Of a DNA stretch of 39,417 nucleotides, positions 21,895 to 29,615 are shown piece by piece. The notes below the pieces were generated by a model. That model was not told where the DNA came from. It saw only the letters and a list, made by a program, of their open reading frames with translations, and did no database searches. The translations under genes and the position numbers were made by a program. Positions within the stretch are counted from its first letter, which is position 1; each line of letters begins with the position of its first letter. The stretch is from NCBI GenBank assembly GCA_017470005.1, contig JAFUFH010000038.1, positions 1-39,417 of the forward strand, read 5' to 3'. The DNA is from Bacilli bacterium. Lineage in GTDB: Bacteria > Bacillota_I > Bacilli_A > RFN20 > CAG-288.

Positions 21895-24423
21895 ATGAAC
21901 GAGATCGATTATACCAATACCTCCCTTACCACGAAGGACAGAAATGATATCGGAGATGAATTCAACGTCGAATACTTGTCTAACACTCAGTCTAACGCTG
22001 GGGAGAGGGTTTTAAAGTACTCTAAAAACCAAGCAGAAGAAGCGGTGAAAGAACAAGCCGTAAAAACGGTAACAGCACCAAGTCCTGTAGCAGTTACTAG
22101 CGGTGTCACCGCTGGTGCTGTTGTTGTTGTTACCGCCGTCATTTATACTTCTCTTTTAGGTAACAAATTTGTCTTAGTGGACAATTCCCTTGCTTTGAAT
22201 CCTTATAAAGATTGGGAAACCAATGAAGTATTTTTAGATTATTCTTTTGATATTCAATATGATCGAATCGGTTCCGTTTTTGTCAAGATGATTGCTCCTG
22301 GTGAAAACCTTTCCTCAGAACCTTATGTCTTAGAATACGATGTAGATATGCCAGAAGAGATGGAAGGAGAGGTAGAAAGTGATGAACCCATCAAAAAAGA
22401 GAAAGTTATCCTTACTCAACATATCTCTGGAACATTCGCTTCTCTGAGGGAAGGAAATGATTACACCTTTGCCATCACTTCTTTCATCGATAACACCGAA
22501 TCTACCGTTTATACCCAAAAAGTTCATATTCCTTCTTCTTACGCTGTTGTTTATGAAGGAAGTTATGAATTATATGAAGAAGAAGGGGTGTTATCTCTCT
22601 ATTATTCCTTCCCGATGGAATATGAACAAGAGATGTTTGCTTATGTGCAATTGAAACGTTTCACAGAAGAACAAACCTATGTCATTGAACAAGAGAGTGA
22701 AAAACAATTGCTCCCTGCTAGAGAGAATCCAACCCAAGATGATGTCTTCTTCTTAGAAGGAGAATTCAAAAATCTCTTTAAAGATGAATACTATACCATC
22801 TCTGTCATCTGTGAAAACCAAGGCAATATCTTCACCCCTTATTCACAAGAATTCTATTCCTATATAGAACCCGATATTCCTCCCGAACCAGAAGAATACC
22901 ATGTCACTTTCGCAGAAGAGGCCTATGTCGACTTCCAGATTGAAGAGGGAGAATTAAATCTTGCTTATCTCTTCCAACTCTTCGTTCCAAAAGAAGCGAC
23001 ATTGAGATTGAATCTCTACGATGAAGATACTTCTCAATTATTGATGGATGAGGATTACTTCTATTCTCCTTTAGAGGATAGCCAAGTCTTAGAAGGTAAT
23101 TATCCTGTTCAGGGTGGTAAGAATTATCGGCTCGCTTTATCTGCAACTATCGATAATAAAGAAGAGCTTCTCTTTGAAAATACGTATATCTATTCTGAGT
23201 CTTATGGCTATATCGATGAAGATAACACGAATATTGAAGCCATTACGTACACGAATATGGATGGAGTTGTAACTCATAAATTGAATGTCTCACTCTCCTA
23301 TTATTGTTCTCTTACCGTTCATTCTCTCTACATGAAAGTCTACAACGTCAATCAAGCCTTATTAGCGGAAGAATCTCTGGCGGTAGATTTGATTCCAACG
23401 GAAGAAGTTCTTCACACACAAATCGATAAGACCTTCACACTGGATCAACCTGGTCCGTATCGAGTAGAAATCTATCAATATGTCTACGATGAAGAATTGA
23501 TCTATCAAACGGAAATCGAAGAAGTAGAAGCGCAAGCTTATGATGTCAATGAAGATAATCTTCACGCCAGTGTCATCACTCAAGATGGTGTTGCAAAGAT
23601 TGCGATTGAATTTGCTAGTGAAGATACAAGAGCTGGTCATATCCAATATGAGATCACAAAGCTCAGCGATAACACAATTCAAAACACTCCCTTGCTAACC
23701 ATCGAGGAAGCTAGTTATTACGAATTCGATCTATGCGATGTCACAAGCGATTACACGTTGAAAGTTTACTCGATCATCACAGAGAACGTTCTTGTCTATA
23801 CCACACAGGTAGAAACAGACGGTATCTATGCAGAATATGATGAGGACTTCCACATTCAATCTCTCAATACTGGTTCTGGAATGGTTTATTCTTATTCCTT
23901 CCAAATCATGCCTGAACTGACTTGTCAAGCTTATGTAGATATCAGGGAAAATTATAGCATTTTCTACTCCTCAGATGTCTTAGAAATCACTTATGAAGAA
24001 GGTGGTACGATCAGCGGAGAGAATATCTCCTTAGAAGAAGGTAAAACTTACACCTTTACCAGTTACGCCTATTGGGGAAGAGAATTCTTAAAACTCACTT
24101 CTCAAGAATACACGGCAACTTCGTATGGTATCCATGTCGATGAAGATTCTGTCACTCACGATTATGAAGCAGAAACCTTAACCGTTCCTTTCACTCTCAA
24201 CGATTCCTTTGGATACTTGAGTGAATTAGAAGCAAGTGTTTCTATCTTAGGAACAGATGGTAAGACAAACACTTATCTAGGTACTCTCGTAAATTCTAGC
24301 TTTGTTTTCTCTGTCGAGGGTGCAACAAAAGGTATCGCCGCAGAGTTGATCATCAAAGCTCAAGATTCACAAAATAGCAGTCAAACAAAGACCACATTTG
24401 TCCATATCGCCATTTGGTATTAA
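21895..24423 (+). CDS. Single-pass membrane protein with repeated beta-rich ectodomains
   Basis: An 842-aa protein with a 60-residue polar N-terminus, one transmembrane helix at about 65-87 (Ala/Val/Gly-rich, AGAVVVVTAVIYTSLLG) and a roughly 750-residue extracellular part. That part consists of about seven segments of near 95-105 residues with a shared pattern: alternating hydrophobics, then a strand ending YTF or YTI or YRL, which suggests fibronectin-III- or Ig-like folds (for instance GNDYTFAITSF, DEYYTISVIC, GKNYRLALSA, GKTYTFTSYA). No sortase or other anchor is seen, so the N-terminal helix is the anchor. ATG 21895 lies one base after the previous stop without a Shine-Dalgarno site, so initiation by coupling is likely. 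Function unknown; the MscS gene follows 13 bases later. Confidence 0.75.
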   Translation: MNEIDYTNTSLTTKDRNDIGDEFNVEYLSNTQSNAGERVLKYSKNQAEEAVKEQAVKTVTAPSPVAVTSGVTAGAVVVVTAVIYTSLLGNKFVLVDNSLALNPYKDWETNEVFLDYSFDIQYDRIGSVFVKMIAPGENLSSEPYVLEYDVDMPEEMEGEVESDEPIKKEKVILTQHISGTFASLREGNDYTFAITSFIDNTESTVYTQKVHIPSSYAVVYEGSYELYEEEGVLSLYYSFPMEYEQEMFAYVQLKRFTEEQTYVIEQESEKQLLPARENPTQDDVFFLEGEFKNLFKDEYYTISVICENQGNIFTPYSQEFYSYIEPDIPPEPEEYHVTFAEEAYVDFQIEEGELNLAYLFQLFVPKEATLRLNLYDEDTSQLLMDEDYFYSPLEDSQVLEGNYPVQGGKNYRLALSATIDNKEELLFENTYIYSESYGYIDEDNTNIEAITYTNMDGVVTHKLNVSLSYYCSLTVHSLYMKVYNVNQALLAEESLAVDLIPTEEVLHTQIDKTFTLDQPGPYRVEIYQYVYDEELIYQTEIEEVEAQAYDVNEDNLHASVITQDGVAKIAIEFASEDTRAGHIQYEITKLSDNTIQNTPLLTIEEASYYEFDLCDVTSDYTLKVYSIITENVLVYTTQVETDGIYAEYDEDFHIQSLNTGSGMVYSYSFQIMPELTCQAYVDIRENYSIFYSSDVLEITYEEGGTISGENISLEEGKTYTFTSYAYWGREFLKLTSQEYTATSYGIHVDEDSVTHDYEAETLTVPFTLNDSFGYLSELEASVSILGTDGKTNTYLGTLVNSSFVFSVEGATKGIAAELIIKAQDSQNSSQTKTTFVHIAIWY

Positions 24424-24436
24424 AGGAGGATACATC

Positions 24437-25573
24437 ATGGCTAATAAAGATTCTAAAAAGATCACATATCTTCCCCGCATCATTGCAGGTTCTATTCTCA
24501 TTATCTTATTTGTTGTCATTCTAATTCTATCCATCGTGATGCCAGGTTCCATCTTTGCCAATTGTATGTCCTTGATTGGAAGAACAAGTTATCTTGGCGT
24601 AGATTTCATGAATATCTTGGAGAGATTGCTTGGTACAGTTTATTACTTTGCTCTCTTCATCGGATTAGAAATCATCATCCGCTTGATCATCGATATCGCC
24701 ACCAATCAAGCCAACAATAAAGTCAAGACCATCTCTAGATTGATCGGTTCTACCATCAAATATGGATGTTCTCTTGTCTTCTTATTCCTCGCTTTGACTC
24801 TCTGGGGTGTCGATACTACCGCTTTGCTTGTCTCTGCTGGTATCATCGCTCTCGTCATAGGTCTTGGTGCCCAGTCCCTCATCTCCGACATCATCGCTGG
24901 TATCAATATCGTTTTTGAAGGCGAATATCATGTTGGTGATGTGGTCTTCATCGATGGTTTTAGAGGAACCATTGAAGAAATCGGTTTGACTCTCACCAAG
25001 ATTGTCGATGCGGGTGGAAACCGTAAATGCATCAATAACTCTAAGATTTCTACTGTGGTCAACCTTTCTAGCGATGACTCTTTAGCGATTGTTGTCTTCT
25101 CTATCGAATATAGTGAAGATTTAAGAAAAGTAGAGAAAATCTTTGCCGATAACAAAGAAAACATCCGCAAAGAAGTTCCCGAATTGTTAGAAACTCCTCG
25201 CTATTTAGGTGTTGATGCTCTCAGCGCTTCTTCTGTCGATTTAAAGTTTGTTGCTAAGGTCAATGAAGGTGACCGTTTCTCCGCTCAAAGAGCTCTCACT
25301 CGCGCCTTGTATCTCATGTTTGCGGATAACGGAATCTATGTACCTTATAATCAATTGGTCTTGTCTACTCGTAAAGATGGTTCCTATCAAAGCGATGTCT
25401 TAACTTCAAAAGCTGCTCCTGTTGAGAAGAAAGAAGAAGTCATCGAAGCTACTTTAGTCCAAGAAGAAAGCGTCGCTGAAGCACAAGAACAAGAAGAACT
25501 CTCTAGTGAGGAAGAAGTGAAAACCGTAGAAGAGAATCAAACTCCTGCGGAAAGTAGTGAAGTCAACGAATAA
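24437..25573 (+). CDS. mscS: MscS-family mechanosensitive ion channel
   Basis: A 378-aa channel that would open under membrane tension and release solutes on osmotic downshock. Two or three hydrophobic helices (about 12-40, 58-82 and 103-125) precede the pore helix and conserved junction ALLVSAGIIALVIGLGAQSL, followed by the beta domain (GDVVFIDGFRGTIEEIGLTLTKI) and the mixed C-terminal domain. The last 60 residues are a Glu-rich tail unlike E. coli MscS. AAAGGAGG sets ATG 24437. As third gene of the operon behind two extracellular proteins, it may act as part of a membrane-tension or cell-envelope system rather than only as a general osmotic valve. That link is inference from operon layout. 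Confidence 0.9.
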   Translation: MANKDSKKITYLPRIIAGSILIILFVVILILSIVMPGSIFANCMSLIGRTSYLGVDFMNILERLLGTVYYFALFIGLEIIIRLIIDIATNQANNKVKTISRLIGSTIKYGCSLVFLFLALTLWGVDTTALLVSAGIIALVIGLGAQSLISDIIAGINIVFEGEYHVGDVVFIDGFRGTIEEIGLTLTKIVDAGGNRKCINNSKISTVVNLSSDDSLAIVVFSIEYSEDLRKVEKIFADNKENIRKEVPELLETPRYLGVDALSASSVDLKFVAKVNEGDRFSAQRALTRALYLMFADNGIYVPYNQLVLSTRKDGSYQSDVLTSKAAPVEKKEEVIEATLVQEESVAEAQEQEELSSEEEVKTVEENQTPAESSEVNE

Positions 25574-25590
25574 TCCTTAAAATCATGAAT

Positions 25591-25614
25591 AAGCCTCCTT
25601 ATTGGGGGCTTTTC
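25591..25614 (+). terminator. Terminator of the envelope operon
   Basis: AAGCCTCC (25591-25598) pairs with GGGGGCTT (25604-25611), followed by TTCC. Confidence 0.75.
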
Positions 25615-25650
25615 CTATGATTTTAGGTTTTAAAAAGAAGGCATTTAGAG

Positions 25651-25656
25651 TATAGT
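25651..25656 (+). promoter_or_regulatory. -10 box of the first acyltransferase gene, predicted leaderless
   Basis: TATAGT (25651-25656) ends six bases before ATG 25663, so +1 should be the A of the start codon. The -35 is weak and there is no Shine-Dalgarno site. Confidence 0.5.
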
Positions 25657-25662
25657 ATTGGT

Positions 25663-26490
25663 ATGACTTTATCTTTAATTTTATTAGTGCTATCTATCAC
25701 TGGAAGCTTATTGACTTACTTTTTGACCGGAATCTATCAAGATATCGCCTTCTTATGGCTTCCTTTTGTTTTAATCATCGCTTATTTTGTCGGGCTTCTA
25801 CTCGCTCAAAGTTTTATCACCTTCTTCATCGCCTTATTTGTCAATGTCAAAAAAGAACAGAAGAAACCGAATCCTTTCTTCAACTTTGAGATTCGAAATA
25901 TCTCTCAAGTCTTCTTGAAGATGTGTTTGATCAAAGTACATGTGAAGGGAAAGGAATTGCTTCCGGAAAAGAAAAAGAACAACGCTTTTGTCGCCGTCAC
26001 CAATCACATCTCCAATTTTGATCATCTTGTCACCATGCAAGTCTTCCATCGATACAAAGTCGTCTCCATCTCCAAACCCGAGATGGAAAAGGTTCCTTCT
26101 ATCGGAGGAGTACAACATAAGGCTGGCTTTATCACGATCGATAGAGATAACGCCATGAGAGCCATGAAAGCTGTGCGTAAATCCATCAATTTCATCAAGA
26201 ATGATTACGCCTCTATCACCATTGCTCCTGAGGGTACCAGAAGCAAAGATGGTCTCTTAAAAGAATTCCATCCGATGACCTTCATGATCGCCACCAATTC
26301 GAAATGTCCTTTAGTTGTTGTCTCTATCAAAAATACAGATAAAGTCAAAAAGAATTTCCCCTTCAGAATCACTCATGTTTATGTCAATATCGTCAAAGTA
26401 TTCTATCCCGAAGATTATGAGAATATGTCCACCAAGGATTTAGCGCAACTTTCTCACGATCTCATCGCAAAAGATTTAGGACAATTGTAA
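25663..26490 (+). CDS. plsC: 1-acyl-glycerol-3-phosphate acyltransferase family protein (PlsC-like)
   Basis: A membrane-bound 275-aa acyltransferase, predicted to add the second acyl chain to lysophosphatidic acid in phospholipid synthesis. The NHISNFD motif (114-120) supplies the catalytic HX4D, and EGTRS (190-194) is the glycerol-phosphate binding motif. Two hydrophobic N-terminal helices (4-22 and 30-60) anchor it. It is followed by a second HX4D protein 45 bases later, which has its own -10 box. Of the two this is the canonical PlsC because its motif II is intact. Confidence 0.85.
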   Translation: MTLSLILLVLSITGSLLTYFLTGIYQDIAFLWLPFVLIIAYFVGLLLAQSFITFFIALFVNVKKEQKKPNPFFNFEIRNISQVFLKMCLIKVHVKGKELLPEKKKNNAFVAVTNHISNFDHLVTMQVFHRYKVVSISKPEMEKVPSIGGVQHKAGFITIDRDNAMRAMKAVRKSINFIKNDYASITIAPEGTRSKDGLLKEFHPMTFMIATNSKCPLVVVSIKNTDKVKKNFPFRITHVYVNIVKVFYPEDYENMSTKDLAQLSHDLIAKDLGQL

Positions 26491-26517
26491 TAGCAGGTTG
26501 TATTGACCTGCTATTAT

Positions 26518-26528
26518 TTTGATATAAT
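26518..26528 (+). promoter_or_regulatory. Extended -10 of the second acyltransferase, predicted leaderless
   Basis: TG-A-TATAAT (26520-26528) predicts transcription starting at 26535, one base before ATG 26536. A possible -35 TTGTAT (26498-26503) lies 19 bases upstream. No Shine-Dalgarno site is present, and an upstream in-frame TTG at 26503 lies within the promoter. Confidence 0.6.
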
Positions 26529-26535
26529 AAGGTCT

Positions 26536-27402
26536 ATGGCATTTGATCCAAAATGTGTAAAGTTTCCCTATGGGGAAATCACTGATCAGCATTACCTTCC
26601 TGTGGAAAGAATTGAAGATATCACTTTTGATGAGAATTATCCTTTTTATGATACTTCTAAAAAATTCCAGCGAAAACAAAGATGGGTTCGTTTCCTTTTA
26701 AGAACCATCGTCTTTCCTTTGACTCGCATTCGTTTGAATTTGAGAGTGAAGGGAAGAGAGAATTTAAAGCTTTATCAACAGGAATTATCCAATGGTTATA
26801 TCACCGTGTGTAACCATGTTCACATGTGGGATTATCTTGCCATTTTATTGGCCTTGAAAAGAACCAATGTCTCTTTCCTTTCTTGGCCTGAGAATGTCAG
26901 AGGAAAAAGTAGAAAGCTTGTTCGCCTCGTCGGTGGTATACCCATTCCGGAGGAAAAAGGGCCTGGCTTTTTAAAATGGTATAAAGATACGATATCCTTC
27001 TTAAAGAATGGTGGAGTCTTACACATCTATTCGGAAGGTAGCATGTGGGAATTCTATCAACCCATCAGACCATTTAAAGAAGGTGCCGCACACTTTGCTC
27101 TTAAGGCAAATAAACCCATCCTTCCTCTTGCCTTCTCTTACAGAAAGAATGGATGGATTCGAAGCAAGATCTTCCATTCCCCCGCTTCTTTTACGATCTC
27201 TATCGGTAAACCTATCTTCCCAAATCAAGATTTACCACTAGCGGAAGCCAAACTTGCTTTAACGAAAGAAAGCCATGAAGCGGTATGTAGACTTGCCTCT
27301 ATCGATCCTAAGGAAAACCTCTATCCTCCTATCTTTGAAAACAACAAAAGAGTGGATTATTATTCGACAACCTATGGCAAAGGATATAAAAACTCTTTTT
27401 AA
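26536..27402 (+). CDS. PlsC-like acyltransferase with variant second motif
   Basis: A 288-aa protein of the PlsC/LPLAT superfamily with NHVHMWD (93-99, HX4D) and SEGSMWEFYQPIRPFKEGAA (166-185). The usual EGTR is replaced by EGSM, so phosphate recognition may differ and the acyl acceptor may not be lysophosphatidate. The first 45 residues are polar (PKCVKFPYGEITDQHYLP) and only one hydrophobic helix (about 52-68) is visible. Similar paralogues occur in Firmicutes next to PlsC. Its role could be remodelling of glycolipids or other lipids, but the substrate is unknown. It is monocistronic or partly cotranscribed with the preceding gene. Confidence 0.75.
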   Translation: MAFDPKCVKFPYGEITDQHYLPVERIEDITFDENYPFYDTSKKFQRKQRWVRFLLRTIVFPLTRIRLNLRVKGRENLKLYQQELSNGYITVCNHVHMWDYLAILLALKRTNVSFLSWPENVRGKSRKLVRLVGGIPIPEEKGPGFLKWYKDTISFLKNGGVLHIYSEGSMWEFYQPIRPFKEGAAHFALKANKPILPLAFSYRKNGWIRSKIFHSPASFTISIGKPIFPNQDLPLAEAKLALTKESHEAVCRLASIDPKENLYPPIFENNKRVDYYSTTYGKGYKNSF

Positions 27403-27477
27403 ACCCTACAAATTTACGCATTTTCATTGAAACTTATAGGACTTTTGTTTAAATTATTTACTGTTAGGAAATTTATC

Positions 27478-28608
27478 ATGAACACACTGACATCTGTATC
27501 CTCCTTATCGATTGGAGAATTCTTCACTCTTTTAGGCAATCCTTTGGTTCTCATCTCTATCATTTTATCTTTAGGTGTCGTCTTTGTTAACGGTTGGACG
27601 GATTCTCCCAATTCTGTCGCTACCGCTATCTCTACTAGAGCTATCTCGGCAAGAAAAGCAGTCATCCTTTCGGCTATCTTCAATCTGATTGGCTGCGTGG
27701 TATTTTCTTTGTTTTCTGTCAATGTCGCTCAATCCGTCTTCAATATCGTTCACTTTGACACATTAGATTCCGTATCCTATGCTTCTAGCGCTCTCTTTGC
27801 TCTGATCGGTGCATTGATTGCGGTCATTGCCTGGGGCGTTTTGTGCTGGGCTTTTGGTATCCCATCAAGTCAATCTCACTCTCTTGTGGCAGGCTTAACC
27901 GGTGGTGTTTTAGCACTCATGGTCAAAGGAATTGCTGCCTCTGTTGGTGGATCTTCTTGGATGGATGTCGGTATCGGTTTCTTTGCCTCTGGTGGTATGG
28001 GACTTCTCTTAGGCTTACTGGTGACAAAGTTGATTCAACTGATCTGTAAGAGAATGTCACGCTATAAGACGACCGTGTTCTTCAAGAGAGCACAGATTGC
28101 TGCCGCTTGTGGTATGTCTGTGGCTCACGGTGCTCAAGATGGTATCAAATTTGTCGGCTTGATTTATATGGTGTTGTTCTTAGGCGCTAAGACGATGCCT
28201 TCTACTTCGATGAATTTAGTCGCTTCTATCTCTCCGTTCTATCTCACGCCTAACTTCTTATATCTCCCTATTCTTGTCGGTCTTGTCATCGCTTTAGGTA
28301 CTTCTATCGGTGGATACCGCATCATCAAGAAGGTGGGTATGGGAATGGTTGCCCTAGAGCCATATGAGGGCTTTGTCACCGATATCTCCGCCTTCATCGC
28401 CTTGCTTGTCTCTACTTTGTTTGGTTGGCCTGTCTCTACTGGTCAAGTCAAGACCTTCTCCATCATCGGTGTCGGTGTTACCAAAGGCATCAACAAAGTT
28501 AATTGGAGAAACGCCAGAGATATGGTCTTAGGCTGTATCTTCACCTTCCCTGCCTGTATTGCCATCGGATTTGGCATTACGATATTGTTGTTATTCATTC
28601 CCGTTTAA
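27478..28608 (+). CDS. pit: Inorganic phosphate permease, PiT family
   Basis: A 376-aa polytopic membrane protein that imports phosphate (as metal-phosphate with protons in this family). The duplicated PiT signature is present as VNGWTDSPNSVATAIS near residue 40 and again as AACGMSVAHGAQDGIK near 220, with SSQSHSLVAGLTGG between. About ten hydrophobic helices are seen. ATG 27478 follows AGGAAA; in-frame codons upstream are not supported. The gene is followed 15 bases later by a DUF47 partner, the typical Pit pairing. No Pho-box could be identified by eye. Confidence 0.92.
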   Translation: MNTLTSVSSLSIGEFFTLLGNPLVLISIILSLGVVFVNGWTDSPNSVATAISTRAISARKAVILSAIFNLIGCVVFSLFSVNVAQSVFNIVHFDTLDSVSYASSALFALIGALIAVIAWGVLCWAFGIPSSQSHSLVAGLTGGVLALMVKGIAASVGGSSWMDVGIGFFASGGMGLLLGLLVTKLIQLICKRMSRYKTTVFFKRAQIAAACGMSVAHGAQDGIKFVGLIYMVLFLGAKTMPSTSMNLVASISPFYLTPNFLYLPILVGLVIALGTSIGGYRIIKKVGMGMVALEPYEGFVTDISAFIALLVSTLFGWPVSTGQVKTFSIIGVGVTKGINKVNWRNARDMVLGCIFTFPACIAIGFGITILLLFIPV

Positions 28609-28623
28609 TTGGAGGATTCTATC

Positions 28624-29247
28624 ATGAAAAAGAAAACAAATTATTTCTTTGATCAGTTCGCTATTCTTTCTCAGTTCTGTATTCAATCTATCGACACTCT
28701 CATTCAAGGTTTTCAACCCACGGATGCTATCGATGTGGAGAAGTTAAAAAATAGCGTCCATGCCATCGAGCATTCCGCGGATGAAAAGAAGAGAGAGATT
28801 GAGGAGCGCTTAGGCAAAGAGTTTATGACTCCTATCGATAGAGAAGATATTTTCCTTCTTTTAGATTCTATCGATGACTTAACGGATGCAATCGATGATG
28901 TCTCTTATAAGATGTATGTGCATAACCAGACCTTTATCCCTGCGGAAGGAAACGATATCTTAGAGCTAGCGAAAGGTGGTGTCTATGCCATTTCTGAAGT
29001 GCTTTCTCACCTCCATGAAGTGACCAAGAAAGAAGTCATGGATCCTCTCATTCGCAAGGTTCAAGAATATGAAGAGGAAGCGGACCACATCTATGAGAAG
29101 AGAGTTCACGATATCTATCTCAATTCCTTAGATCGCACCAAGGAAGGTATGGTGACAGAGAATTTCTATTCTTCCTTTGAATATATCACCGATAAATGCC
29201 GTGATATCGCCAAAGAAGTCTCTATCATCATGTATAAGAATTTATAA
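28624..29247 (+). CDS. DUF47/PhoU-like phosphate transport accessory protein
   Basis: A 207-aa helical cytoplasmic protein of the DUF47 (PhoU_div) family, which is nearly always paired with Pit permeases and is thought to regulate them. It begins MKKKTNYFFDQFAILSQFC, with acidic helices such as DREDIFLLLDSIDDLTDAIDD near 80-100 and YEEEADHIYEKRVHDIY near 160. These correspond to the PhoU metal-binding E/DxxxD motifs. GGAGG eight bases before ATG 28624 and the 15-base gap after pit show an operon. Confidence 0.9.
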   Translation: MKKKTNYFFDQFAILSQFCIQSIDTLIQGFQPTDAIDVEKLKNSVHAIEHSADEKKREIEERLGKEFMTPIDREDIFLLLDSIDDLTDAIDDVSYKMYVHNQTFIPAEGNDILELAKGGVYAISEVLSHLHEVTKKEVMDPLIRKVQEYEEEADHIYEKRVHDIYLNSLDRTKEGMVTENFYSSFEYITDKCRDIAKEVSIIMYKNL

Positions 29248-29249
29248 TC

Positions 29250-29534
29250 ATGATTAAGATGATTGGTTCTCTGCTTTGCCCGGATTGTATTGAGTGTAAG
29301 CAGATATTAGAAGAGAGAAATCTCGAATATGAATTCATCGATATCAACGCTTCGATGAAGAATTTGAAGTTGTTCCTTCATTACAGAGATACTTCTCCTG
29401 TCTTTGATAAAGTCAAAGAGAGAGGAAATGTCGGTATCCCTCTTTTGATTATCGGAGAGGAATTGATTGTCAATTTTCGAAAATATTTTGGTTTACCAAA
29501 AGAAAAATCCTCTTGCGGAATCCATGGATGTTAA
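29250..29534 (+). CDS. Glutaredoxin-like protein
   Basis: A 94-aa thioredoxin-fold protein. The early CPDC (C10, C13) plus C16 resembles a redox-active site, the segment GNVGIPLLIIGEELI carries the cis-proline loop of the fold, and a second cysteine pair ends the chain (SSCGIHGC). It starts two bases after the DUF47 gene stop, so it belongs to the phosphate operon by position, although the functional link is unclear. It could reduce disulfides or bind a metal. Firmicutes encode similar glutaredoxin-related proteins with unknown roles. Confidence 0.75.
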   Translation: MIKMIGSLLCPDCIECKQILEERNLEYEFIDINASMKNLKLFLHYRDTSPVFDKVKERGNVGIPLLIIGEELIVNFRKYFGLPKEKSSCGIHGC

Positions 29535-29560
29535 AAAGGCAGGAAACTGTCTTTTTTTTA
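29533..29560 (+). terminator. Terminator of the phosphate operon
   Basis: AAAAAGGCAG (29533-29542) pairs with CTGTCTTTTT (29547-29556), followed by TT. Confidence 0.8.
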
Positions 29561-29601
29561 TAAAATTCCAATTATTTCTTTTTTCTTGGTCGCTTAACAT
29601 T

Positions 29602-29607
29602 TAAAAT
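29602..29607 (+). promoter_or_regulatory. -10 box of the lipase/HTH operon, nearly leaderless
   Basis: TAAAAT (29602-29607) ends eight bases before ATG 29616. The AAGGA between them is directly adjacent to the ATG, too close to serve as a ribosome site. TTTAAAATGTTAAG is partly palindromic with the preceding CTTAACATTT (CTTAACATTTTAAAATGTTAAG as a whole is an inverted repeat spanning 29593-29613), a plausible operator. Confidence 0.5.
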
Positions 29608-29615
29608 GTTAAGGA

